NCBI GenBank assembly: GCA_963678375.2
Contig: OY782831.1
Location: forward strand, 124,001 to 188,000
Length of the DNA: 64,000 bases
Direction of reading: 5' to 3'
From: JAEKNW01 sp963678375
Lineage (GTDB): Bacteria > Cloacimonadota > Cloacimonadia > Cloacimonadales > JAFGVF01
The notes under the pieces were generated by a model. That model worked only from the letters and a program-made list of their open reading frames with translations. It ran no database searches and was not told the origin of the DNA. The translations under genes were made by a program, and so were the position numbers. Below are positions 33,949 to 42,757 of the stretch, in pieces. How positions within the stretch are numbered: the stretch's first letter is position 1; each line of letters starts with the position of its first letter.

Positions 33949-34545
33949 TTATCTCTCCTTTGATTTTTGATAGTACTTCTTAATATCTTCTTTGATTAAA
34001 AAGAAGGCTTTAGCTCTATGGCTAATTTGATTTTTTTCTGAATCACTCATTTGAGCGTAAGTTTTGTTAGTTTCTTTCACTTTAAAAATTGGATCATATC
34101 CAAAACCAGATTTACCAATTTCTTGCTTAGTTATTTCCCCAGGGACAATTCCAGTAGCAATAGCAATAAGACCTGTCTTATCAGCTAAAGCAACAACAGT
34201 TCTAAATTCAGCATAACGGTCTTGTAGACCTTTCATTTCTTCTAACATTTTATTTCGGTTATCTTCATAAGAGCAATTTTCACCAGCATAACGGGCAGAA
34301 TATACTCCAGGTCGGTTATCTAAAGCACGGACAAAAAGTCCTGTATCATCAGCTACTGTTAAAAGTCCAGTGTATTGAGCATTCTCAACAGCTTTTTTAA
34401 TAGCATTATCTTTGATAGTTTCTTTATCTTCAATTACTTCAGGTGCATTAGGGAACTCAGTTAGAGATACTATTTTGTATTCAGTAAGAATTTCTTTAAT
34501 CTCTTTAATCTTATCTTTATTTTTGGAACCTATAAAAATCTTCAT
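33949..34545 (-). CDS. rdgB: XTP/dITP pyrophosphatase (RdgB/HAM1)
   Basis: A house-cleaning enzyme hydrolysing ITP, dITP and XTP to monophosphates. The N-terminus MKIFIGSKNKDKIKEIKEIL holds the nucleotide-binding T/SxNxxK pattern, VADDTGLFVRALDNRPGVYSARYA is the family core, and SGFGYDPIF and ISHRAKA are the C-terminal motifs. I chose ATG at 34545, which forms TAATG with the stop of the ykvA-like gene and gives 198 aa, the usual size. An upstream in-frame ATG at 34566 would add seven residues inside that gene. Confidence 0.93.
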   Translation of the reverse strand: MKIFIGSKNKDKIKEIKEILTEYKIVSLTEFPNAPEVIEDKETIKDNAIKKAVENAQYTGLLTVADDTGLFVRALDNRPGVYSARYAGENCSYEDNRNKMLEEMKGLQDRYAEFRTVVALADKTGLIAIATGIVPGEITKQEIGKSGFGYDPIFKVKETNKTYAQMSDSEKNQISHRAKAFFLIKEDIKKYYQKSKER

Positions 34546-35105
34546 TAAGCTTTTTTCCATATCCATTTTCTTATTTTCTTTAAAACATTTTTATCTAGGA
34601 ACTGATCAGATTTATCTAAAAGAGTTCTTATTAGATCAATAATATTCTCTTTCCCTGACCAGTTTTCGATTATAACATGGTCTTTAACGTTATTTAAAAG
34701 ATTATCCAGAGCAAAGATAACTAAAAAAAGATCATCAGTATAACCAATAAAAGGTATAAAATCAGGTATTATATCAATTGGAGATATAAGATAAGTTACA
34801 ACTGCGGCTAAAAAGACTTTCTTGCCAGCTGGTACTCTTTTATCAAAAATAAGTCTACTTACAAGAATAAACAAATCAGGTAAGAGCATTAAATATTGAG
34901 CAATTTCATTTCCAGCCTTTCCTGTTCTTTTTCTGGTCCATTTATCTATAGTTGTCCTCATTTTTTCATAGAATTTAAACTTCTTATCTCCTAGTAATTT
35001 AACTTCTTCAAAATCTTTCTGATTAAATTCACTTTCTGAGCATTCTATTATTTCTTCAATTTCTTCGTTAATAACTTTTTTTTCCTTTACTGTTTCATCT
35101 TCCAT
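34545..35105 (-). CDS. YkvA/DUF1232 membrane protein
   Basis: 186 residues. The conserved DUF1232 core is KKVFLAAVVTYLISPIDIIP followed by DFIPFIGYTDDLFLVIFAL (about residues 90-130), which forms one or two membrane-associated helices. The function of the family is unknown. The N-terminal 40 residues are strongly acidic (EEIEEIIECSESE). The start is supported by GAGGAGAAG. It is coupled to rdgB by a one-base overlap and lies 15 bp after the DUF4954 gene. Confidence 0.8.
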   Translation of the reverse strand: MEDETVKEKKVINEEIEEIIECSESEFNQKDFEEVKLLGDKKFKFYEKMRTTIDKWTRKRTGKAGNEIAQYLMLLPDLFILVSRLIFDKRVPAGKKVFLAAVVTYLISPIDIIPDFIPFIGYTDDLFLVIFALDNLLNNVKDHVIIENWSGKENIIDLIRTLLDKSDQFLDKNVLKKIRKWIWKKA

Positions 35106-35120
35106 CTCTTCTCCTCAAAA

Positions 35121-36929
35121 TCATTTGATGTTATCTAAGTCATCTTTTAGTTTTGAAATTAATTCATCATCTTCAATATCTGGATGCCATTCATCATAAT
35201 CATCAATTATCTTCCTACCTCTTTTGTGGTCCTTTAACTTGGAGTTAATAACCTTAATAAGAATTTCTTTACTTATTCTTTTAAAAGAAGTTTTGATGTC
35301 ATTTTTAATTATGTCAAGTTCTAAAACATTAACAATCTCTTTGGTTAGCTTTGTTTCTCCAGAATCATATATTTCCTTAAGGCAATAATATTTTAAAAAT
35401 AATTCATAAGCTTTCAGAGCTTTACAACGAGAATTTTCTGTCATAAAGTTTTTACCAAGTTGAGGAATATCAGCATCTGTATAAATATCTTTAATTTGTA
35501 CATTTCTAAGCACCAGGAAAGATTGAATAAGCATTTCAATAATTTCTGGTCTAAATATCCTAAAATCTGTTATCAATCTTCTTGCTTTATTTCGCTTTAA
35601 GTACTTTGCTTGATTTCTGAAAACAGCATATATGTTATCACTCAAGACCCAAGCAGGGATAATCTCGTTATATGCTGGAGATAAATCCTGGTGCTGTTTG
35701 AATGGCTGACTAATAAGAGAAAATGGGAATTCAACTTTTTGGGGTAGAGTTGTTACTCCCGTTGCTATAATCGAATAAGCTGCTTTTCTATAATCTGCCG
35801 GGAATTTTATATTACAGCCAAGTCCGTAAAATACACCTTCACCTGGAAAAAGTTCTTGATCTGGTAGTTTAGATGTATGATTAGAACCTACATTAGCACC
35901 ATAACCCACATTCCCACGACCTTCAATCCATAGGCTTCCAATTAGCATTGACTGATGATGGAAACCAATAAATGGACCAAGTATAGAAGCAGTTACTTCT
36001 CCCTCACCTACAGATGTATTAGGTCCAATAATAGAATTTTGTACTTTCCCATGTCTCTCTACTCCAGAATATTCACATAGAAGAGACTTCTGGATTATGC
36101 TCATAGATTCTATGTTTACACCCCACTGGCAGAGGGTTTCTTCTAAGATTGCCCCATCTCCAATATGAGTAATTTCTTCTACTTCAGACAGAATAGTAGA
36201 GTTTGAAATTCTGCTAGTATTATCAATCTCTGCACTAAAACCAATATATGAATTAATTATCTTCCTATTGTTTATCAGTTTAGCATTTGCTGAAACTATC
36301 CCAAATGCTGATGAGACACTTTTTGCATAGTCTGAAACAAGTTCTAAATATTTACTGTATATGCCATCTTTTCTATTTCCAGTAATTAATTCACCAATAT
36401 AGTTAATATCCTGTTCAGCGTAGAGAGGAATATCTCTTCCCCCAACTTCTGAACCAACTGAGATAATAATACCGTTACCAAAATTATTTTTCTTATCAGC
36501 ATAAATAAAATCATTACCGATAGCAATTACATTTTCGCTGATATAGTATCTATGAATTAGTTTATTATCCTTAATTAAGCAATTTGAATCAATAAAAACA
36601 TCATTTAAATTAGAGTTATATATACCGTTTGAATGGTAGTAATCACCAAATATCTTAACTTTCTGACCACTATAATTTCCTAAGAATATTCGACCTGAAA
36701 AGTGGTTATCTCTTATAAACTGTGGATTAAAAACTGGCTCAACGAAGACCTTTGACCAGTCTTGACAAGAGTTACCCTGGTTTTCAAGTTTAGTAATTTC
36801 AGTTTTAGAAATTGGTCTAACAATCTTAGCTAACTCATTAGTAGATAAATTATTCTCTGCTAATTCTTCCACTATGTTAGGTAAGTAAAATTTATCTCTA
36901 AAATTCTCAATTAATTTGTTTAAATCCAT
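35121..36929 (-). CDS. DUF4954 left-handed beta-helix protein
   Basis: 602 residues matching DUF4954, a family known chiefly from Bacteroidetes-type genomes. The middle (~80-400) reads like hexapeptide-repeat left-handed beta-helix sequence (NSIIGPNTSVGEGEVTASIL, IGSLWIEGRGNVGYGANVGS), resembling nucleotidyl- or acyltransferase helices. The last ~180 residues are helical (LKAYELFLKYYCLKEIYD). Enzymatic role is unknown; the context between pgi and manB suggests sugar-nucleotide or envelope-sugar metabolism, which is inference. ATG follows AAGGAAAAAA. Confidence 0.78.
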   Translation of the reverse strand: MDLNKLIENFRDKFYLPNIVEELAENNLSTNELAKIVRPISKTEITKLENQGNSCQDWSKVFVEPVFNPQFIRDNHFSGRIFLGNYSGQKVKIFGDYYHSNGIYNSNLNDVFIDSNCLIKDNKLIHRYYISENVIAIGNDFIYADKKNNFGNGIIISVGSEVGGRDIPLYAEQDINYIGELITGNRKDGIYSKYLELVSDYAKSVSSAFGIVSANAKLINNRKIINSYIGFSAEIDNTSRISNSTILSEVEEITHIGDGAILEETLCQWGVNIESMSIIQKSLLCEYSGVERHGKVQNSIIGPNTSVGEGEVTASILGPFIGFHHQSMLIGSLWIEGRGNVGYGANVGSNHTSKLPDQELFPGEGVFYGLGCNIKFPADYRKAAYSIIATGVTTLPQKVEFPFSLISQPFKQHQDLSPAYNEIIPAWVLSDNIYAVFRNQAKYLKRNKARRLITDFRIFRPEIIEMLIQSFLVLRNVQIKDIYTDADIPQLGKNFMTENSRCKALKAYELFLKYYCLKEIYDSGETKLTKEIVNVLELDIIKNDIKTSFKRISKEILIKVINSKLKDHKRGRKIIDDYDEWHPDIEDDELISKLKDDLDNIK

Positions 36930-36941
36930 TTTTTTCCTTAC

Positions 36942-38279
36942 TTATTTTAAAATTTCATCAATCTCTTGTCTTTCTTTATCATAACCTTTTTTACCCATTA
37001 ATGCATAAGTAGCTATCTTACCCTCTTCTACACCCGGTTGATCTAAAGGATTGATTTCTAATAGTGCACCAGTGAAAACTGTCATAATTTCATATAGCAT
37101 TATGAATTCACCTAAGTTCTTTTCATTAATTTTTGGAAAGATAATATTACAGTTTGGTCTATCTGATTTAGAAAGAGCAATCTCAGTTGCTGTCCTCTCT
37201 GTATTTAGAAGTTTTGAAAGTGATTGCCCACCAAGGTAATTAACCTCATCTCGCTCAGGATAAATCAGTGGAATATTATAGTCATGTTTGAAAGAATCTA
37301 CTGTTAGGAAGGTAGTTACTTTATCATTTGGTCCTTCACGATATAGTTGGACTTGCGAATGTTGATCAGTTGTTCCTAGTGCTTTCACAGGAGTTTGACC
37401 AACAAATACCTCTTCTTGATTAAGATTGTACCTCTTTCCTAATGATTCTGCCCAAAGCTGACGATACCAATCTGCCATATCATAAAGAGCGTTTGCATAA
37501 GGCATCATAACGGAAATATTCTTCCCTTCAGTCATATAAAGATAGTGAGTTAAGCCCATCAGATAGGCTGGATTCTTATGGATATCAGCGGTAGCACAAA
37601 GGTCACGCATGGTTCCAGCTCCTGCTAAAAGATTATCAATATCAATTCCCACGAAAGCAGAAGAAAGTAATCCAACATCAGTTAATACAGAGAATCTACC
37701 ACCAACATTATCAGGGACTTCAAAATCATAATATCCTTCTTTGCGAATGACTTGTCTTAAAAAACCTTTTTCTTTATCAGTAGTAATAACAATATGTTTT
37801 TTATAATCTTTTGGGAAAGCTTCTTTAAGGATTTGGAGTATAATCAGAAATACTGACATGGTTTCAGCAGTAGTTCCAGATTTAGTTACTACATTGAAAA
37901 GGGTTCTTTTTAATTCAATTTGAGAAAGTATGTCATAAACTAAAGTAGGGTCAACATTATCAGCAACATATAGTTTCTTACTAAGGCTTTTTTCAACTCT
38001 GAGTGCTGAATAAAGGGCTTTATTACCTAAAGCTGAACCACCAATACCTAAAACTACAATATTATCAAAGTCTTTATCTATTTGATTGATATAGTTATTA
38101 ATTCGTTCTGTATTCTTTTCTGGTAGGTCATAAAATCCCAATAATTTGTTTTCTTTTTGCTCTAATATTGAATTGTGTGCTTTATCAATAATATCTTGAT
38201 AAATAGTTAAATCACTGTTTAGACCAGTTTTAATTAGTTCATTCTTAAAGAGATTGGTAAAGTTAAAACTTAAACTCAT
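36942..38279 (-). CDS. pgi: Glucose-6-phosphate isomerase
   Basis: 445 residues, interconverting glucose-6-P and fructose-6-P. Conserved pieces are VVLGIGGSALGNKAL (substrate phosphate loop), VVTKSGTTAETMSVF, and VGGRFSVLTDVGLLSSAF, with the catalytic Glu and His regions downstream (WAESLGKRYN, GTTDQHSQVQL). Length is that of the shorter Gram-positive/Thermotoga-like Pgi. Its ATG overlaps the ptsI stop by four bases (ATGA), so it is translationally coupled. Confidence 0.95.
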   Translation of the reverse strand: MSLSFNFTNLFKNELIKTGLNSDLTIYQDIIDKAHNSILEQKENKLLGFYDLPEKNTERINNYINQIDKDFDNIVVLGIGGSALGNKALYSALRVEKSLSKKLYVADNVDPTLVYDILSQIELKRTLFNVVTKSGTTAETMSVFLIILQILKEAFPKDYKKHIVITTDKEKGFLRQVIRKEGYYDFEVPDNVGGRFSVLTDVGLLSSAFVGIDIDNLLAGAGTMRDLCATADIHKNPAYLMGLTHYLYMTEGKNISVMMPYANALYDMADWYRQLWAESLGKRYNLNQEEVFVGQTPVKALGTTDQHSQVQLYREGPNDKVTTFLTVDSFKHDYNIPLIYPERDEVNYLGGQSLSKLLNTERTATEIALSKSDRPNCNIIFPKINEKNLGEFIMLYEIMTVFTGALLEINPLDQPGVEEGKIATYALMGKKGYDKERQEIDEILK

Positions 38280-39985
38280 GGTGTTACCTTCCTTATAATT
38301 TTCTCAATTATTTCTACGTTCGTAAATGATTCGAAGTTCTGTAATTCTAATAAATCTTCTTCTTTTAAGTCTAAAATTCTTTTTTTGACATCCAAGAAAG
38401 CACTTGGAGCAATACTAAATGTAGAAATTCCCATAGCAAGTAAAAGTGGTATATATCTAGGAACTGATGCCATTGCACCGCATACAGAAATTGGGATATT
38501 ATACTGATGAGCAGCTTCAGCAGTTTTTTTAATCAAGTAAAGAACAGCAGGATGATGAGGAACGTAATAATCTGAGAGAAGTTCATTTGTTCTGTCCACA
38601 GAAAGTGTATATTGAATAAGATCATTAGTCCCAATACTAAAGAAATCTACTTCTTTTGCTAAATCTTGACTACAAATAGCAGCTGAAGGTATCTCAATCA
38701 TAACTCCTATTTCTATGTTCTCATCAATCTCATAACCCTTATTTAGTAGGTTACTCATAATTTTCTTAACAAATTTTTTAGCTTTGAGGAAATCAGTCAC
38801 ACCCATTACCATTGGAAACATGATTTTTATCTTACCATAGATAGAAGCTCTTAATATTGCATTAATTTGAGTTCGGAATATGTTTGGGTGGCTTAAAGAA
38901 AACCTTAGTCCCCTATTACCTAAGAAGGGGTTCTCTTCCTTAGCAGAAGTAACAATATTAGAGAATTTATCACCCCCTAAATCAAATGTTCTAATAATAA
39001 GAGGTTTGTTACCCATCTTTTCAGCCATTTTCTTATAAATATTAAATTGTTCCTCTTCAGAAGGAAGAGTATCTTTATCCATAAAGAGAAATTCGGTTCT
39101 AAATAATCCAATACCATCTGGTGAAAGGGTAGCAGTATGGGTGATTTCTTCTGGTACTTCAATATTAATTAGTAAGTTAACTCTTTTGCCTAAAATCTTA
39201 TTTGGCTTTACTTCAATTAATGAGAGTAGATCTTCTTTATGTTTATTTAGATCATCTAATTTTTCTCTATATTGGTTAAGAATATCTGGTTTAGGATTAA
39301 TAATAATCTTACCTTGATTACCATCAATAATAATCAAATCATTATTCTCAATTTGAGAGAATAAATTAGGTATTCCTACTACGCAGGTTAAATCAAATGA
39401 TCTTGCGATAATTGCATTATGAGAAGTCTCTGAACCTTTCTCTAGATAGAAACCTTTTACTCCTTCTCTTGCTAAGTGAATAATTTGGCTAGGTGTTGTT
39501 GTATAAAAAAGAGGAATATCATCACGATTGAATCTATTTTGTTTAAAACCCTTACGGCCAATTAGAATATTAAGAATCCTATGGCTAACATCGGTATAAT
39601 CAATAGCTTTTTGAGCAAAGAAGTCGTTGTCTAAGCTCTCGAAATAAGCAGATACTTTATTAAAGTGTTGATGGATAGCTTGCTCAAGTCCAATTAAGTT
39701 CTCTTTCATCAAACTAATAACCTGTTCTTTCATCTCAGGATCTTGTAAAATCATCTTATGAGAATCAAAGATTTCTTTGTTTTCTTGATTTACCGAATAT
39801 TCATCAATAAGATTATCAGTATCTTTAATGACCTCTTCGAGAACTTCTTCAAATTTAGTAATTTCTTCAGTTACTTCTTCTTTGTATATGTCTCTTTTCT
39901 TTATTTCTAATCTTTTTTGTTTAATAATTTTAGCTTTCCCGATAGCAATACCGGGGGCAACCCCAATTCCATTTAATGTTATCAT
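38276..39985 (-). CDS. ptsI: PTS enzyme I (PEP-protein phosphotransferase)
   Basis: 569 residues. It takes phosphate from PEP to a histidine and hands it to HPr. The active His is in KGSETSHNAIIARSFDL (~190). The PEP-binding barrel shows GIGLFRTEFLFMDKD, EENPFLGNRGLRFSL, MIEIPSAAICSQDLA and the Cys loop in ISVCGAMASV (usual CGE-A, here CGAMA, so the acidic residue after Cys-Gly is Ala). The start overlaps the ptsH stop by four bases (ATGA). No PTS permease is visible, suggesting a regulatory role. Confidence 0.93.
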   Translation of the reverse strand: MITLNGIGVAPGIAIGKAKIIKQKRLEIKKRDIYKEEVTEEITKFEEVLEEVIKDTDNLIDEYSVNQENKEIFDSHKMILQDPEMKEQVISLMKENLIGLEQAIHQHFNKVSAYFESLDNDFFAQKAIDYTDVSHRILNILIGRKGFKQNRFNRDDIPLFYTTTPSQIIHLAREGVKGFYLEKGSETSHNAIIARSFDLTCVVGIPNLFSQIENNDLIIIDGNQGKIIINPKPDILNQYREKLDDLNKHKEDLLSLIEVKPNKILGKRVNLLINIEVPEEITHTATLSPDGIGLFRTEFLFMDKDTLPSEEEQFNIYKKMAEKMGNKPLIIRTFDLGGDKFSNIVTSAKEENPFLGNRGLRFSLSHPNIFRTQINAILRASIYGKIKIMFPMVMGVTDFLKAKKFVKKIMSNLLNKGYEIDENIEIGVMIEIPSAAICSQDLAKEVDFFSIGTNDLIQYTLSVDRTNELLSDYYVPHHPAVLYLIKKTAEAAHQYNIPISVCGAMASVPRYIPLLLAMGISTFSIAPSAFLDVKKRILDLKEEDLLELQNFESFTNVEIIEKIIRKVTP

Positions 39986-40251
39986 TCCGACTCACCAAAC
40001 CGTTCGTTAAATAATTTTTCAATTTCTTTAAGTAAATAATCTTCATCTGGGCCATCAATTAATAGATTCAGCTCTGCCCCACATTCAGCAGCCAGCATCA
40101 TAACCCCCATAATACTCTTACCATTAACCTTCATTCCTTCTTTTTCAATATGGAAGTCGGAACGGTATTTTGTAGCTGTTTTAACTAGCATTGCTGATGG
40201 GCGAGCATGAAGCCCTAATTTATTCTCAACTTGTATTGTTTTCTCTATCAT
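39982..40251 (-). CDS. ptsH: Phosphocarrier protein HPr
   Basis: 89 residues. The catalytic His is in LGLHARPSAMLVK (His15-type) and the regulatory Ser is in GKSIMGVMML (Ser46-type), so both EI and the HPr kinase encoded next door have their sites. AAGGA precedes ATG by 7 nt. It sits between hprK (24-bp gap) and ptsI (4-bp overlap). Confidence 0.95.
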   Translation of the reverse strand: MIEKTIQVENKLGLHARPSAMLVKTATKYRSDFHIEKEGMKVNGKSIMGVMMLAAECGAELNLLIDGPDEDYLLKEIEKLFNERFGESE

Positions 40252-40275
40252 CTTGAAATCCTTTTATCAGCTTTA

Positions 40276-41238
40276 TTATTTTTGACTAATATTAATTTTA
40301 CGTAAGAGTGATTTTCTCTTTATCTCTTCTTGGATCTTACTAGTATAATCTTCGGCAGCATCATAACCATAGTTCTTCAAAATGAAATTCATTGCAGCAA
40401 CCTCTACTATAACAGATACATTTTTACCTGGTGATACCGGAAGGTAGATTATTGGAATATTCACACCTAAATGTTCAACAAAGTTATTGATTAAACCAAT
40501 TCTCTCATAATCCATGTTTTCACGCCAAGGCATCAATTCTATCTGCATATCAATCTTCAAGTTTTGTCTAACTCTTTGTATACCAAACATTCTTTCAACA
40601 TTAACTAACCCCACCCCTCTAATCTCCATGAAGTGTCCAAAATCTTTAGCTGGATAACCCCAGAGATCATCATCAATCACTGTGATTTTGACTGTATCAT
40701 CTGAAACCAAGCTATGTCCTCTATGAACAAGATCTAAAGCACACTCACTCTTACCGATACCACTCTTACCTGTTAGCATTATTCCTATCCCATAAACTTC
40801 TATCAGAGTCGCATGAATTGTCATCTCTGGAGCAAAAAGTTTATCTAAATATTTTGATAAAGCATGATAGAAATTAATTGTAGAAAGTCTTGTTGAAAAG
40901 ACAGTTATACTCATCTCATTAGCTAGATATTCAACTATATAAGGAAGGGTAAGCCCTTTAGTGATTATTAAGCATGGTATTCGATAGGTAAACATATTCT
41001 TCACTCTGTCATAGATTTCATCTTCTGAAAGAGATTGAAGGTACCTAATTTCAGTCTCTCCAAGAACTTGTATTCTATCAGCAGAGAATCTATTGAGGAA
41101 GCCTGCTAAAGCAAGACCTGGTCTATTGATATGAGGCGAAGTAATACTATTGTTAAGTGATTTTTCATCTGTGATTAGACTTAGGGCAAACCTGTTTTTG
41201 TTAAGTTCAAAAAAATCTTTTAAAGTTATCTCTTTCAT
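40276..41238 (-). CDS. hprK: HPr kinase/phosphorylase
   Basis: 320 residues. Walker A is TGKSGIGKSECALDLVHRGH, followed by the acidic SDDTVKI segment and the K/P signature EIRGVGLVNVERMFGI, together diagnostic of HprK. It phosphorylates and dephosphorylates the regulatory serine of HPr. It lies directly upstream of ptsH and downstream of hpf and rpoN. A hairpin (41260-41290) lies between it and hpf, so an internal promoter is possible, although the ribosome binding site is weak. Confidence 0.95.
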   Translation of the reverse strand: MKEITLKDFFELNKNRFALSLITDEKSLNNSITSPHINRPGLALAGFLNRFSADRIQVLGETEIRYLQSLSEDEIYDRVKNMFTYRIPCLIITKGLTLPYIVEYLANEMSITVFSTRLSTINFYHALSKYLDKLFAPEMTIHATLIEVYGIGIMLTGKSGIGKSECALDLVHRGHSLVSDDTVKITVIDDDLWGYPAKDFGHFMEIRGVGLVNVERMFGIQRVRQNLKIDMQIELMPWRENMDYERIGLINNFVEHLGVNIPIIYLPVSPGKNVSVIVEVAAMNFILKNYGYDAAEDYTSKIQEEIKRKSLLRKINISQK

Positions 41239-41259
41239 TAGCTTAGTTCCGTTATTAAT

Positions 41260-41290
41260 GAGGGTGTACTATTAAATAAAGTACACCCTC
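41260..41290 (-). terminator. Hairpin between hpf and hprK
   Basis: A perfect 10-bp stem (41260-41269 with 41281-41290; GAGGGTGTAC / GTACACCCTC) with an 11-nt loop, just after hpf. No U-run follows, so it may attenuate rather than stop transcription into hprK. Confidence 0.6.
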
Positions 41291-41302
41291 TTAAGTTAAA
41301 AA

Positions 41303-41842
41303 TTATGGTTGTAAAAGTTTGAAATGAGTATCATCTTTTTTAACTAAAACATTGATTCTGTCTGTTTCAACATTTTTGAAAATATAATACTCTTTCTTTT
41401 GAGCTTCAAATTCTTGTAAGGCTTCATCTACAGTGAGAGTGTCTGGGACAACTCTTTTAGTTTTTACTAACTTATGGTTCTCTTCAGCAACACCTTTTTG
41501 ATAGAGGGCTGCTCTTGAGAAGTAAGGATCAAAATTATCTTTTAATCCCTTTTTGTGATGGTCGGTTACTTTATCTTTAAGTTTCTTGATTTGGGCTTCC
41601 ATTTTTTCTACTGTTTCATCAATAGCAATATACATGTCCATAGCTTCGCTATTACTCTGCAATGTAAATTTAGAAGCATGCAAAACAACTTCGCATTGAT
41701 TCCTACTAGACTCTACCGCAAGGGTAACATGAATGGTGATAATATGATCAAAATATCTTTTTAGTTTGATCAAACTTTCTTCAACATAGTCTCTGATTGC
41801 ATTAGTTAATTCGAAATGGCGAGCAGTTATTGTAATATGCAT
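41303..41842 (-). CDS. hpf: Ribosome hibernation-promoting factor, long form
   Basis: 179 residues. The N-terminal ~100 residues are the RaiA/HPF fold (MHITITARHFELTNAIRDYV), and the C-terminal ~60 residues (ALQEFEAQKKEYYIFKNVET) match the dimerisation domain of long HPFs that produce 100S ribosomes. ATG follows AGGAGG with a 4-nt gap. It lies 8 bp beyond lipA and downstream of rpoN, the classical rpoN-hpf neighbourhood with two lipoate genes interposed. Confidence 0.93.
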   Translation of the reverse strand: MHITITARHFELTNAIRDYVEESLIKLKRYFDHIITIHVTLAVESSRNQCEVVLHASKFTLQSNSEAMDMYIAIDETVEKMEAQIKKLKDKVTDHHKKGLKDNFDPYFSRAALYQKGVAEENHKLVKTKRVVPDTLTVDEALQEFEAQKKEYYIFKNVETDRINVLVKKDDTHFKLLQP

Positions 41843-41850
41843 AAAGCCTC

Positions 41851-42726
41851 CTACTTTGTTATATATTGTTGTATTCTTTCAGCATGGTAAGAGCTTCTTA
41901 CTAAAGGAGCGGATTCAACAAAGATGAAACCTAGCTCTTCACCATATTTTCTATAATTTTCAAAAATATCTGGGTGAACATACTCTTTAACAGGGATATG
42001 ATCACGACTTGGTTGGAGATATTGGCCGATTGTAACTACCTGTACCTTATGTTCATATAGGTCCCTGAGAAGTTGTTTAATCTCATCTTCGGTCTCTCCT
42101 AAACCTACCATAAAACCGCTTTTAGTTATAATCTCAGGATTAATATCTTTAACTTTTTTAAGTAGTTGAAGAGATCTATTGTAGTCAGCCATTGGTCTCA
42201 CTTCTGGATATAGTCGCTTAATTGTCTCAACATTATGATTTAGGACAGTTGGTTTGGCATCTATGATTTGCTTGAGAGCTTCCCAATTGCCTTCTAAATC
42301 AGATATAAGTGTTTCTGTTGTAACATTAGGAGAGCATTTGTCATGAATAGCATCAAGTACTTCGACAAATTGTGATGCTCCTCCGTCAGGTAAATCGTCT
42401 CTAGTAACTGTAGTTACAACTATATGTTTTAGTTTCATCTCATTAGATAACTCTGCTATGTGAATAGCTTCTAAAGGATCAGGAGGAAGTAGAGCATTAG
42501 TTTTATCAACTGCGCAAAATCTGCAGTTTCGAGTACATACTTCACCTAAAATCATAAATGTAGCAGTACCACGATTAAAGCATTCACCTTGATTTGGACA
42601 TCTAGCGGAATTACAGACTGTATGCAGATTAAATTTTGACAGATATTGTCTAACTATGTTTGCTTGTTCATTGCCTAATCTATTAGCTTTCAACCAGTCA
42701 GGCTTTCTAAGTTTATTCATCGACAT
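41851..42726 (-). CDS. lipA: Lipoyl synthase
   Basis: 291 residues, a radical-SAM enzyme inserting two sulfurs into octanoyl groups. Both clusters are visible: auxiliary CNSARCPNQGEC and radical-SAM CTRNCRFCAV; the C-terminal serine ligand is in APLVRSSYHAE. Start ATG at 42726 follows GAGG by 6 nt; a TTG at 42732 lies inside that site. It is 31 bp after lpd, suggesting co-expression. No octanoyltransferase or lipoylated protein gene is in the window. Confidence 0.95.
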   Translation of the reverse strand: MSMNKLRKPDWLKANRLGNEQANIVRQYLSKFNLHTVCNSARCPNQGECFNRGTATFMILGEVCTRNCRFCAVDKTNALLPPDPLEAIHIAELSNEMKLKHIVVTTVTRDDLPDGGASQFVEVLDAIHDKCSPNVTTETLISDLEGNWEALKQIIDAKPTVLNHNVETIKRLYPEVRPMADYNRSLQLLKKVKDINPEIITKSGFMVGLGETEDEIKQLLRDLYEHKVQVVTIGQYLQPSRDHIPVKEYVHPDIFENYRKYGEELGFIFVESAPLVRSSYHAERIQQYITK

Positions 42727-42757
42727 TACCAACCTCTAATTTATATTTATATTATAA

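Noticed and set aside
38276..40251. Complete sugar-transporting PTS
   Set aside because: Only EI and HPr are present; no EIIA, EIIB or EIIC sequence is visible in the block.
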